A stretch of DNA of 64,000 nt from CBDFLS01 sp965249185 (GCA_965249185.1 CBDFLS010000002.1:248001-312000); one strand, 5' to 3'. Shown: positions 55,401 through 62,918, counted from the stretch's first letter. Made by a program: numbers and translations. The notes: a model not told the origin generated them from the sequence alone.

Positions 55401-55655
55401 GCCTCCCGCAGTCCCGATCCTGCGCTTGAACTCTATGAAGGTGTCGAGGGCGGCGAGGTCCACGGCGCGGCGCGAGCCCTGTGCGGGCGGGTTCTCCTCA
55501 ACGATCTCGTCGGGCATCACGAGCCCCGTGACGATGAGGAAATCGCGCACTGCGCTGGTGATATTCGCCTCGGGCTCGCCATTGTCGTGCCGCCGCAGAA
55601 TCTCGGCGGCGGCCTGGGCGTACCGGGGGTCGTTGTAGTCTATCTGTCCGGCCAC
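52476..55655 (-). CDS. Type IIG-like restriction nuclease - N6-adenine DNA methyltransferase
   Basis: 1,059 residues. N-terminal PD-(D/E)xK-type nuclease candidate: D66, D71 and E75-F-K77 in VDLAALDTFIEFKRR. A helical linker follows, then the gamma-type N6-adenine methyltransferase: motif X GEYYTPDWLA, motif I VLDPACGSGTF (about 359-369) and motif IV NPPWLNY (564-570). The C-terminal half should be the target-recognition domain (YRR-free, with WKLPIPEF near the end, as in Eco57I/MmeI-like proteins). It could cut and methylate by itself, or only methylate host DNA for the adjacent helicase. First large gene of the defence operon. Confidence 0.82.
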   Translation of the reverse strand: MAGQIDYNDPRYAQAAAEILRRHDNGEPEANITSAVRDFLIVTGLVMPDEIVEENPPAQGSRRAVDLAALDTFIEFKRRIGTAGGFNPNPEYVQQLDDYLEQSEKQGRLRMGILTDGRRWLLRWPNAGPVKTALPYAFTLEDADRWITLFEWLRDHALSAEVDKQPSRSAIAQHFGPTAPTYERDIAALKSLYDQHADSSTIRVKRQLWENLLTAALGEIARSSDQLDDLFVRHTYLSAVIGMVVQASFGGDIKRLAENDPADLLLGRDFRSKTGLQGVVESDFFAWATEVGGLALLRTLARRIARFKWQEAPNDVASILYETVIPPDERRQLGEYYTPDWLARAIVREVVTDPLEQYVLDPACGSGTFVAEAVNHFIEAANATDLDSKEVLEWLRFSVAGIDVHPVAVHLARAAWVLAAQPAIQAAVEDGFAANVTVPVYLGDALQLRFRTGDMFAEHNVTVQVEDEDNTELVFPVSLVDRAETFDALMSDIAEAIEKGDDPALALDDNQITESGERHTLGETISAMQRLHAEGRNHIWAYYTRNLVRPVALSHSKVDVIVGNPPWLNYNQTVSTLRTELERQSKSIYGIWAGGRYATHQDVAGLFFARSVDLYLKDGGVIGMVMPHSALQTGQYTKWRAGEWRSQSSGRGRRRAAARVLAVDFGYKSAWDLEQLEPNTFFPVPASVVFARRSGEDGKAVPLAGEVERWIGNAGAADVIRSRVSITDTSVEGDSPYAGFCRQGATMVPRCLFFVEETENPAVVQAGQAITVNPRRGAYDREPWRSLDLTVITDLTIEHRHVFDVCLGETVVPYAVRNPLKAALPFKKGAAGLPTDANGPGGIGLGGLSQRMRSRWQSVNRLWEENKAKANRLNLLGRLDFHRELSAQLDWLQGSEDRPLRVVYTGISGIPTAALVSDNEAVIDHALYWITCKGMQEANYLMAIINSDRLSKAVTPLMPKGQFGARDLHKHLWKLPIPEFDSGNPLHLQVSQAGEAAAQGAAKQLAQLRQDRGEVSVTIARRELRKWLRESTEGKAVEEAVEQLLGTRQVPTNSPSGGD

Positions 55656-55681
55656 CTAAGACCTCTTGATGATCTGAGTCT

Positions 55682-55709
55682 CCGTCTCATGGGAGAGCTC
55701 ATGAGACGG
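55682..55709. promoter_or_regulatory. Inverted repeat between vapC and the methyltransferase gene
   Basis: CCGTCTCAT (55682-55690) pairs with ATGAGACGG (55701-55709) around a 10-nt loop. It lies between the toxin-antitoxin pair and the defence genes, so it could attenuate transcription or bind a dimeric repressor. No T tract on the minus side. Confidence 0.45.
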
Positions 55710-55727
55710 CGCATAGCGCCCGTACCA

Positions 55728-56171
55728 CTATTCCGGCACACTGTATCCTCCAAGCCAGCGCACGTTTCCAGCGCGGGCGCTCACCGCCCTATAGAACCTC
55801 TGGTCCGCGGTCCACAACTCGCAACCGACCTCCTCCGCGAGGGCCAAGTAGTGGGCGTCGTAGACCGCACCCTGCTGGAGTTCGCTTGCCAGCTCCAACG
55901 CTCTTGCGTGAAGCCCTGCCGTCTGATGCAGTTCGAGCCGTGAGCCAAGCAATTGTGCGATCATACGAGCACTGTTCTCAACGCTCAACTCGCCGCGCAA
56001 CACCCGCCGGTGAAGGGCGTTGGCGACCTCGAACGGCATGAGGTTTGGGGCCACGCGCGTTACGTCCTGGGCAACCCAGGATTTAAGGACGGCGTGGGCT
56101 TTGTCAGAGTCCTCCTCTTCCACCAGCCACTTGACCGTCAGGCTCGCATCGACAACGACAAACTCGCTCAT
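55728..56171 (-). CDS. vapC: VapC-family PIN-domain toxin
   Basis: 147 residues. PIN-domain acidic residues: VVVDASLTVKWLVEE (first Asp), PFEVANALHRRV (Glu), VYDAHYLALAEEVG (Asp) and LWTADQRFYRAV (last Asp). VapC toxins are Mg-dependent RNases that cut tRNA or rRNA when the antitoxin is lost. The start overlaps the antitoxin stop by 4 nt (ATGA). Just upstream of the defence operon, where it may stabilise the element. Confidence 0.9.
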   Translation of the reverse strand: MSEFVVVDASLTVKWLVEEEDSDKAHAVLKSWVAQDVTRVAPNLMPFEVANALHRRVLRGELSVENSARMIAQLLGSRLELHQTAGLHARALELASELQQGAVYDAHYLALAEEVGCELWTADQRFYRAVSARAGNVRWLGGYSVPE

Positions 56172-56470
56172 GCCCAGCCCTCCGTTTCGGCATCCCTGAT
56201 CTCGCGGGCCTCCCGGATCAGGTCGGCGGAACTCCCGGGTAGAGGCTTACCCCCGAATATCTCCTGCCGAAGCTCAGCGAACAGCTCATGGTCTGGCTTG
56301 TCAGACAACAGCCCGCCGAAGCCGTTCGCTTCGTCCTTCGTCAACTCCCGATCGATGGCAGCTTGGCAGTACCCACGCATGCTGACGCCCTTGAGCGCAG
56401 CGATGGCCTTCAGCCGACGCTGAAAGGCGGGATCCAAGTCCAGGGTGAGTCTCTTCTTCTTGGTTTCCAT
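56168..56470 (-). CDS. vapB: VapB-type antitoxin (ribbon-helix-helix/Arc-like)
   Basis: 100 residues from ATG 56470, preceded by GGAGAAGGG; a longer frame to 56509 would start inside the promoter. N-terminal RLTLDLDPAFQRRLKAIAALKGVSMRGYCQAAIDREL is an RHH DNA-binding fold. The C-terminal acidic half (FAELRQEIFGGKPLPGSSADLIREAREIRDAE) should wrap VapC. It likely represses its own promoter (56505-56534). Co-translated with vapC. Confidence 0.85.
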   Translation of the reverse strand: METKKKRLTLDLDPAFQRRLKAIAALKGVSMRGYCQAAIDRELTKDEANGFGGLLSDKPDHELFAELRQEIFGGKPLPGSSADLIREAREIRDAETEGWA

Positions 56471-56504
56471 CGCTTGCCCTTCTCCTAGATGATTACCTGG
56501 CACG

Positions 56505-56534
56505 ATCATATGGTAAACACGGAAAGATAGTCAA
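56505..56534 (-). promoter_or_regulatory. Promoter of the vapBC-defence operon
   Basis: On the minus strand TTGACT (56534-56529), 18-nt spacer, TATGAT (56510-56505), 34 nt before the vapB ATG. The only strong promoter I see upstream of the whole minus-strand defence block. Confidence 0.65.
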
Positions 56535-56640
56535 TACACTACCGAAATCCGGGCAACAAAAAAGACCCACATACATCGCCCGGTGAGGGAGCGGCCACCA
56601 CCTGAAACGCATAAGGGGCCGCACATATGGGCCCACGGGG

Positions 56641-56665
56641 GAGGTCACTGCGAGTTGGTGACCTC
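56641..56665. terminator. Hairpin downstream of the small minus-strand gene
   Basis: GAGGTCAC (56641-56648) pairs with GTGACCTC (56658-56665), 9-nt loop, extended by flanking G/C bases. It separates the minus-strand gene ending at 56682 from the vapBC promoter and probably ends that transcript. Confidence 0.5.
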
Positions 56666-56681
56666 TCCCGTGCTTTGTGGT

Positions 56682-56897
56682 CTAGCGTCCCGTGCCCACA
56701 GGTTCCGCCTCGCGTTCCTGATCTAGGGTGAGTGCCCACTCAAGCAAGGAGAGGGACGGGGCCTGGGCCTTACGGCTGCGGCCCTTCGGATTGACCGGCT
56801 CGTCGGCCATGAACTCCGCCCAGGACAACAGCGACTGCTGCGGCTCCGGGTCCTCGTCGTGGTGGCCGTTGGCGTCGTGGCTGTTGCCCAGTGCCAA
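56682..56897 (-). CDS. Small mobile-element protein of unknown function
   Basis: 71 residues. Two similar aromatic-acidic segments, QSLLSWAEFMADEP and LSLLEWALTLDQERE, flank a basic KGRSRKAQ stretch. This duplicated SLL-W pattern suggests two amphipathic helices. Located downstream of the HTH gene on the same strand, 72 nt after its stop. I recognise no family. Confidence 0.5.
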   Translation of the reverse strand: MALGNSHDANGHHDEDPEPQQSLLSWAEFMADEPVNPKGRSRKAQAPSLSLLEWALTLDQEREAEPVGTGR

Positions 56898-56969
56898 CTC
56901 GACGGTAGCCTGATGCCCCCGTATCCAGTACGGGGCGGGACGTTGGCTCCGTTGCCTCTGTATCCGCCT

Positions 56970-57995
56970 TCAGGCCGCAACCGACTCCCGTTGCGTCAAC
57001 ATACCGGAATAGCCCCTCTCAACCACGGGAGTCACCGACACCCAGGCCCGACCGTCATACCCCGCACGATAAGCAAAGTCCGCCTTCGCGCCCCAGGGCA
57101 CACGACCGCCGATCCGAACGGTGCCGCCGCCGACCTTATGCCCTGGACCACCGGCACCCCGCACCACCACCCCGCGCCGCTCACCCTTCCGCCAGCCCAG
57201 CACCTTCACCTCGGCGGGCATCACCCGCTCCTCCGCCTTCGACCGTTGGAACAGGACCCCGTGCAGTCTCTTCAGAACCCCCGGCGACGGGTTAGACTTG
57301 CCGGACATGATCTGGGACAGATACGCGGAACTCAAATCGGCCCGCCGGGCAACCTCGTTCTGGCTGATGCCGTGAGCGTTCATCCGGTCCCACACGGCTT
57401 GGCGATCAACGCCCGCGCACTTCGCAGGGGCAACCTTCGCCGGAGCCTCCAACGCCGACTCGACCCGCGCCTGGACCTTCACGCTCATGTTCCTGTAACC
57501 ACGGGACACCTGCGTCATGTAGCCGGGAGTCACCCCCACACGTTCCGCCAGGTCCTGCATGCTCATGCCCAGAGCACGAGCACGCTCCCGGATGTAGCTA
57601 CTCTCCCCGCTCACCACTCCCCCCTGGCGGTAGACAACTCCCTGCCCGGGAACCTCTCCCAGCACCGACACCGCCCTTTCGCGCATCCTCGAAGTCCACG
57701 GCTTGCGCCCCGTGGCAACCCCCGAAAGGTGGCCCACCGACACGCCCATCTTCGCCCCCAGCTCCTTCATGGTGAGTCCGCGCCGCCTCGCCGCAGCCCG
57801 AAGCTCAGTTTCGCGGCGGTTCGGTTCTGCGCCGGTCAACCGCGGCGCAGGTATGCCTATGCTCCATCCTGGTCCCCTTGCCTCGGACCGTATCTCCAGA
57901 GCCTGCCCCGTACCCGATATGGGGTTTCCGTCACCGTCGAACCTCGCCGCAGGACGGGAGGAGACCTCCGCCCTGTAGATGCTTGTAGTCGCCAT
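56970..57995 (-). CDS. Protein with three XRE-type helix-turn-helix domains
   Basis: 341 residues from ATG 57995 with AGGAGG upstream. Three HTH_3-like units are visible: about 65-110 (RGLTMKELGAKMGVSVGHLSGVATG), about 133-178 (LGMSMQDLAERVGVTPGYMTQVSRG) and about 197-243 (HGISQNEVARRADLSSAYLSQIMSGK). The C-terminal 100 residues are Gly/Arg-rich with beta-type WGAKADFAYRAGYDGRAWVSVTPV. It probably binds a multipartite DNA site and controls the element's replication or transfer genes. Single-HTH members are common; three in tandem are unusual. Confidence 0.75.
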   Translation of the reverse strand: MATTSIYRAEVSSRPAARFDGDGNPISGTGQALEIRSEARGPGWSIGIPAPRLTGAEPNRRETELRAAARRRGLTMKELGAKMGVSVGHLSGVATGRKPWTSRMRERAVSVLGEVPGQGVVYRQGGVVSGESSYIRERARALGMSMQDLAERVGVTPGYMTQVSRGYRNMSVKVQARVESALEAPAKVAPAKCAGVDRQAVWDRMNAHGISQNEVARRADLSSAYLSQIMSGKSNPSPGVLKRLHGVLFQRSKAEERVMPAEVKVLGWRKGERRGVVVRGAGGPGHKVGGGTVRIGGRVPWGAKADFAYRAGYDGRAWVSVTPVVERGYSGMLTQRESVAA

Positions 57996-58090
57996 GTCGC
58001 TTCCTCCTGTTTCCCGTAAACGGAAAACGGAGCCGTCCCCCGAAGGAGACGACTCCGCTCGCTTCCAAGCTCTCGGTTGTCAGTAACCGC

Positions 58091-58238
58091 TCATGCGGCC
58101 AACTTCGCTTCCACCGCTTCCGCCGCCGCTCTCTGCTCCCTCGCCTTCAGGTGGGCCTTCAGGACGTGGGGACGTGGGCTGTCCCGTCCCCTACGGGAAG
58201 CCCTGTGCAGGGCATAAGCCCCGTCGCTAATTGGGCAT
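58091..58238 (-). pseudogene. Small helical protein gene, one-base shift just after the start
   Basis: AAGGAGGAG followed by ATG 58238 is a perfect start site, but that frame stops after three codons (ATG CCC AAT TAG). Dropping one C of the CCC run gives MPISDGAYALHRASRRGRDS and continues to HVLKAHLKAREQRAAAEAVEAKLAA, a plausible basic helical protein of 48 residues. Probably a homopolymer error or a real frameshift. The rest of 57996-58403 shows nothing else. Confidence 0.4.
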
Positions 58239-58403
58239 AGCTCCTCCTTGGGTGTGGGGATGGGGAAGGCCGGATGGGAAGCCCGGAAGGGGGAGCGGGC
58301 TGGGGGAAGGGAAGCGGGCCGGAGGCCCGTGTGCGGGCTGCCACCGAGCGGAGCGAGCCGCCCGTGCAAGCAAGCGCAGGAAGGGGGCGACCTTCTCCAC
58401 GCT

Positions 58404-59107
58404 CTAGGTGCCCAGGGCTGCAACGGCGAGAAGGCCCACTGGGTCAAGGGCCAGCCAGTCGAAGAGGCCCTCGGCGACAACTGCCCAGGAGGGCGCAAGG
58501 CCAAGCCGCCCAAGTCCAAGCACTGGCTTGGGTACGGGCAGCGCCTGGAACCTCGGCGACCTCTCCGGGTCGATGGCCCGTCCCACAAGCCAACGGACGC
58601 GGCCGCAGGTCAAGTCCGGGACCACTACCATCCCCGCGAACCGCTCCGCACCCCGCTCGGTGAACAGGCCCGAAGCCTGCAACCTGTCGCCGCCGAATCC
58701 GTAGGCTTCAAGGTACTGGCGCAGCCCGTCCCCCGTGTCGAAGCCGACGCCCCTCGACGCCAGGTACTCCCGCGCCTCGGCGCTGAGAAGCATCGACCCG
58801 AGGAAGAACCTTGCCGCCGCCGTCAGCAGCGCTGGTCCCGCTGGGGAACTACAGCGGCACTAGGACGACGAGGAGCGACCTGTGCCCTGGGAGCAGCTAT
58901 GGCTCTGGGCATCGGCCCGGACCCACCGTCCAACCTCTGTATCGCCTCGGGCAGGCTGAGGGCCTCGACGTCCCGGATGAAATCCAGCACGTCGCCGCCC
59001 ATGCCGCAACCGAAGCAGTAAAGCCGCTGGGAGGCTTCCACCACCTCGCCCAGCGGGTGACGGGCCTTCAGCGCCTGGATGTCCACCTGTCCATTGCCTA
59101 CGACCAT
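58404..59107 (-). pseudogene. DnaG-type primase remnant (CHC2 zinc finger + TOPRIM), frameshifted and truncated
   Basis: ATG 59107 begins with VDIQALKARHPLGEVVEASQRLYCFGCGMGGDVLDFIRDVEALSLPEAIQRL, the second half of a CHC2 primase finger; the CPFH half is deleted between EAS and QRL. That frame ends at 58823. In the next frame, LLTAAARFFLGS...EAREYLASRGV leads to the TOPRIM domain (WAVVAEGLFDWLALDPVGLLAVAALGT) and stops at a TAG (58404-58406); SVEKVAPFLRLLARA follows in frame beyond it. One missing base near 58840 would join the parts. A replication gene of the element, probably dead as read. Confidence 0.65.
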
Positions 59108-59565
59108 GACCCACCTCCCAGGGGCCGAAGCCCCCGCAGGCTGCGCCTGGACAGAAGCTTGCCGGTCTGCCAGCGCATCCCAAGCACGGCGAGGACCTCG
59201 ACGGTCCCGTCGCCGTGGGGAGCGAGGGCAGCAGCTCTTCCGGTTCCCTGGCTGTAGACCAGGACCTCCCGGTCTCCGTATGCCCTGCGCACCAGGCTCA
59301 GCCACTCGGCGAAAGTCCAACGCGTCTCGCGCGTGTCCGCCGTGGCGGTGTCCAGGTCGGCCATGAGGGCCAGCGCTCCGTCGAGGTTCCCCGCCTGCCG
59401 CAGCCGCCGCGCGTCGTGGACGCTGCGAGCTACCGTCTGGGGTCGGGACTCCTCATGATTGCTGGCAAAGAGAGCATCCATCGCCCGGTCCACCAGCTCT
59501 TCCAGGCTGGGACGAGGCCTTCCGCCCACCACCATCGTTCCGTTGTTCACTACTGCCGTTGTCAT
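59098..59565 (-). CDS. Hypothetical mobile-element protein
   Basis: 155 residues. Helical N-terminus (SLEELVDRAMDALFA...ARSVHDARRLRQAGNLDGALALMADLDTA) and a C-terminal part, WTFAEWLSLVRRAYGDREVLVYSQGTGRAAALAP, that looks globular. The stop region overlaps the primase ATG by 10 nt, and the start overlaps the upstream membrane-protein stop by 4 nt. So these three are one operon. No family recognised. Confidence 0.55.
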   Translation of the reverse strand: MTTAVVNNGTMVVGGRPRPSLEELVDRAMDALFASNHEESRPQTVARSVHDARRLRQAGNLDGALALMADLDTATADTRETRWTFAEWLSLVRRAYGDREVLVYSQGTGRAAALAPHGDGTVEVLAVLGMRWQTGKLLSRRSLRGLRPLGGGSWS

Positions 59566-59804
59566 CGTGTCCTCCTTGTTTGTTGTGCTTTGCTTCGTGA
59601 TCGTGTGAACCGCCGGAGCAGCAACGCTCCGTATCCAAGGGCCAGAGCATTGACGGTGAAGGCGTCAACTCCGACGCCGGTCAGCAGGGGCAATGCCAGA
59701 AGCAACGCAACACCTGCTGCAACCGCCCTGCGCTTGTGCCGCCGTAGGGCTCTTCCAGTCCCAGCGACGGCTGCCAGGACTTGTGGTACTCGACCTGTGT
59801 GCAT
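59562..59804 (-). CDS. Small basic membrane protein
   Basis: 80 residues from ATG 59804, chosen because AAAGGAGGT precedes it with a 5-nt spacer; the longer frame to 59888 is not supported. A basic N-terminus (RALRRHKRRA) is followed by one or two hydrophobic helices (VAAGVALLLALPLLTGVGVDAFTVNALALGYGALLL) and a basic tail. First gene of the small operon leading to the primase remnant. Confidence 0.55.
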   Translation of the reverse strand: MHTGRVPQVLAAVAGTGRALRRHKRRAVAAGVALLLALPLLTGVGVDAFTVNALALGYGALLLRRFTRSRSKAQQTRRTR

Positions 59805-60519
59805 ACGCACCTCCTTTGTTGTTTGTTGTTGCCCACACTGGCATCCATAGCACGGGCTGTAATGAATGGGTTGGTTGACGATGGACACACTCCGCCCACG
59901 GCCTGCCTGTTGCAGACAGGTCGGATGCCTGACGTGGGACAGGAGCGTGGTTGTGAAGAAGACGCATCTCGGCCAGGGTCTCTTCGCTCTGGAATCGACT
60001 GCTGGGGAGCTACGAAGACGTGCCCCGGCTGTCCCAGGACGTGGTCACAGAACAGACGCGGGCGAAAAAGGGTGCAGCTCTACCAGGGTCGATATGGCGT
60101 ACCGACTCTGGGGAAGCTGCGAAGACGCGAAGCGGCCAGCCTGCGATGCAAATGGCAGACGGGCGCGTGGTGAAGCTGCGGCCTAGCTGTCTGAAGAGCT
60201 ACGCCGCAGGCATGGGGAGACGGTCAGAGGGCATGGGGCACTCCAACCGTCGTATCGAAAGGTCGAAACGCAGGACGCACTCCGGCCTTTGTGGAAACAT
60301 CCCTCTTGGGCGACCGTTGGGAGAGCCTAGCTCGATCCCTCTAGTCTGTCCCGGGCTCAGGGAAAGGACCCCCAGGTTTCTAAGGCAAAGAAACACTGGA
60401 AAAACCTGATAACAATCTCAGTATTACGCCCCATCTCCCCTTTGGCAATACTTTCGGGGCCTTACCACCCACATCACTTGCACTCATGCAGCAAACATGG
60501 TGCGGAGATGACGCAGCGC
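59805..60519. other. Stretch without a convincing gene
   Basis: Open frames here are short, rich in Arg/Ser or Cys and lack ribosome sites. I see no tRNA, no clear terminator and no repeat. It may hold the regulatory region for the minus-strand operon at 59804 or an origin. Confidence 0.4.
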
Positions 60520-61347
60520 CTACTTCCACCACAGTCCCACGGTGAAGAACCGCCGCACCCACCTGAGCCGCTCCCTCCTGGTCCGCGCCCACCGGGTGTC
60601 GCCCAGGGCCGCCTCTATCGAGCGTCGCTGCCCGTTCCTCCACACCCCCGCGAGCGGCTGGGTCTCGGGCGGCAGGGTCAGCCCATGCTCCTCGGCCATA
60701 GCCAGCTCCAGATTCAGGATGCGCTCCTCCGTCACCAGCCACGACAGGCTCCTGCCGTCGTTGGGATGGCCTTCCCTGAGCCTTCGCCACTCCTCGACCA
60801 GCGGCCACGCCGCGCCATAGACCTCCTCGTCGTCTGGCGCAGGTTCACGGGTCACCAGCTCGGGATACTTCCGCCGGGACTGGACACGGACCACAGGCTT
60901 TCTGACCTCGCTGGCCGCTGACGCTCCGCCGTATCCCGCCTCCACCTGGGCCAGACGCCGCTCCCACTGCCGCAGAGCCCTGGTGTGCTCCTCTCCCAGG
61001 GCCTTCACCTGGCCCTCGACGAAGGCTCGCACCTTGCCGAGACTGCTCTTGATCTTCTGTTCCAGGCCCTCCACCCGCCCCTCCAGAGCTGCGATGCGTT
61101 CCTGCTGCGCGGCCATAGCTTTGGACTCCCTGGACAGGAGCAAACGATCCAACGCATGGCTCATGCGCGGCGAAAGGCTGCCGGTCTCCACGGCTCTAGC
61201 CAGGGTCTTGTAGTTGACACCCAGCAGGTCCGCCGCTTCCATGCGCCCTTTCTCGCGTATCACGTCGAGCAGCAGCGCCATGAGCCGCAACTCGTGCAGG
61301 TTCTCCAGGCTCCTCGTCTTTTCCATCGCTACAGCCCTCTCTTTCAT
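60520..61347 (-). CDS. Coiled-coil protein with an N-terminal helix-turn-helix
   Basis: 275 residues from ATG 61347; ATG 61326 is an alternative. N-terminal HTH-like HELRLMALLLDVIREKGRMEAADLLGVNYKTLARAVETG, then a long coiled coil (about 70-145, AAQQERIAALEGRVEGLEQKIKS...). The C-terminal domain contains EEVYGAAWPLVEEWRRLREGH and ERILNLELAMAEEHGLTLPPETQPL. This resembles DNA-binding proteins of mobile elements that dimerise through the coiled coil. Three TTCC-GGAA palindromes lie just upstream and may be its operators. Confidence 0.62.
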   Translation of the reverse strand: MKERAVAMEKTRSLENLHELRLMALLLDVIREKGRMEAADLLGVNYKTLARAVETGSLSPRMSHALDRLLLSRESKAMAAQQERIAALEGRVEGLEQKIKSSLGKVRAFVEGQVKALGEEHTRALRQWERRLAQVEAGYGGASAASEVRKPVVRVQSRRKYPELVTREPAPDDEEVYGAAWPLVEEWRRLREGHPNDGRSLSWLVTEERILNLELAMAEEHGLTLPPETQPLAGVWRNGQRRSIEAALGDTRWARTRRERLRWVRRFFTVGLWWK

Positions 61348-61364
61348 CGGTCCCTCACCCCCAC

Positions 61365-61564
61365 TTCCGAAAAGGAAACTTCTCCACGACGAAAGGGAAG
61401 TCGGCTCACAAATCGGCACTTCCTTTTCGGGAAGTTTCCCTAGCCCGTCCTGGCACCACCCCCTGGAACCCGCTCTGGACACAAAGTGCTTGCTGAGATG
61501 GTCCTATAGGGGGTGTTTTCTCCCCGAATTAGCTTGCTCAGGACCCCGACTTCCCTTTTTGGAA
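61365..61564. repeat. Three TTCC-N5/6-GGAA palindromes upstream of the HTH gene
   Basis: Sites: 61365-61377 (TTCCgaaaaGGAA), 61420-61433 (TTCCttttcgGGAA) and 61551-61564 (TTCCctttttGGAA). The first two share longer inverted similarity, AACTTCC and GGAAACTTC. Spacing of about 55 and 131 bp. They look like operators of a dimeric regulator or iterons for element replication. Confidence 0.5.
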
Positions 61565-61622
61565 CAAACTCAAATCTCTGTACACGTCCATCACACCACG
61601 AAGGCCCCTGAGAACGTCAGGG

Positions 61623-61658
61623 CTTGAAAGGGAGGGTGAGCGTGCCCTCCCTTTCAAG
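61623..61658. terminator. 14-bp perfect hairpin
   Basis: CTTGAAAGGGAGGG (61623-61636) pairs with CCCTCCCTTTCAAG (61645-61658) around an 8-nt loop. There is no long T tract after it. It separates the regulatory region from the plus-strand genes that start at 61797. Confidence 0.6.
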
Positions 61659-61796
61659 GGATTATGTCCAGATCGCTGGCAGCCCACACTTGAATGGGAG
61701 GGGCGTACTGACGCCGCAAGTCAAACACTCAGAGCCGAAGGAAAGGACAGTTGCTCCCGCACCATCCCTAGAGAGCCCGACCACCGGAATAGCGAT

Positions 61797-62009
61797 ATGG
61801 AAGATACCAAGAGCGAAGACAAGCCGAAGGACTCCAATAGAGGCGCGCCGGAACTTGGCACGGTGACCATCGAATTCAACCCTGGTCCCGATGCCCAGGA
61901 CCGGCTGCGCCGCCTCTTCACCCTGCTGGTTGAGTACGCCACCCGCGACAAGGTCCCTCCATCCGAGGCGGACTTATCTCTCGGAGACGGTAGTGAGGAC
62001 GAAGGCTGA
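61797..62009 (+). CDS. Small acidic hypothetical protein
   Basis: 70 residues, with a core GTVTIEFNPGPDAQDRLRRLFTLLVEYATRD between charged, disordered ends. Its stop shares the A of the next ATG (TGATG at 62007), so it is coupled to the PAPS-reductase-like gene. Typical of small phage/element proteins; no family recognised. Confidence 0.5.
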   Translation: MEDTKSEDKPKDSNRGAPELGTVTIEFNPGPDAQDRLRRLFTLLVEYATRDKVPPSEADLSLGDGSEDEG

Positions 62010-62859
62010 TGCGGTCGACCTACTCTTTGACCGTCATCAGCCTGGGAGGAGGCGTCCAGTCATCGGTCATGGCCCTCATGGCAAGCGGGGGCGCGTTCGG
62101 TCAACTGCCGGACTGCGCCATCTTCGCCGCCACCCACTGGGAGTCTCCCACCATCTACACCCACCTGGACTGGCTGTCCAGGAATCTGAGCTTCCCCTTA
62201 TACATCGTGGACAACGGGCGCAGCCTGCGAGAAGACGCCAAAGCCCTCACCAACCACTCCGGCAACCGGGGTTTCATCGACCTTCCCCTATACCTCAAGG
62301 GACCTGCCCGTGCAGGAGTGCGGAACGGACAGGGCGACGGCATGGGACGGCGGCAGTGCACCGAGCACTACAAGATCAGGCCAGTCCGCCGGAAGATACG
62401 GGAGTTGCTGGGACTCAGCAGGGGACAGCGGGTCCCTGCCGACACGACCGTCGAGCTGTGGCTGGGCATCTCCACGGATGAAGCTATCCGAATGACAACA
62501 TCCCGCGATCGGTGGATACACAATCGCTACCCACTGATCGCGGTTGGGATGTCCAGAAAGGACTGCCTGGAGTGGTGGGAAGGGCGGTACGACAGGCCAC
62601 TGGAGCGCTCGTCCTGCATCGGCTGCCCCTACCAGTCCCGTCAGAGGTGGGCCGAGACGAAGCGCCAGTGGCCTAAGCCGTTCGCCGAGGTGGTGGAGAC
62701 TCCAACCTACGGGGCAAGCTGGCGTTCGCCAAGGAGCCCTACCTGCATCCTCGACGTGTGCCCCTTGCCCAGGCCGTCAACCTCGATGAGGCAGGGCTGC
62801 GAGCTGCCCGGGACCCGGACGGCTTCGGCAATAAGTGCGAGGGTTACTGTGGCGTCTGA
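62009..62859 (+). pseudogene. PAPS-reductase-like (PP-loop) protein of phage type, with a one-base frameshift near the end
   Basis: VISLGGGVQSSVMALMAS is the PP-loop and ATHWESPTIYTHLDWL follows, as in the adenine-nucleotide alpha-hydrolase family found on phages and mobile elements. RRQCTEHYKIRPVRRKI and CIGCPYQS are conserved family blocks. The open frame runs to 62902, but after FAEVVE (near 62700) it becomes nonsense. The -1 frame instead gives SNLRGKLAFAKEPYLHPRRVPL and GFGNKCEGYCGV-stop at 62859, the expected ending. One missing G (GAGGAC read as GAGAC) explains it. It may act in DNA or tRNA thiolation; substrate unknown. Confidence 0.7.
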
Positions 62860-62918
62860 TGGGGCGGACAGCCCTTTGACCATGCCACGGCATTCGCGGT
62901 AAAATGCCGGGTAGAGGT

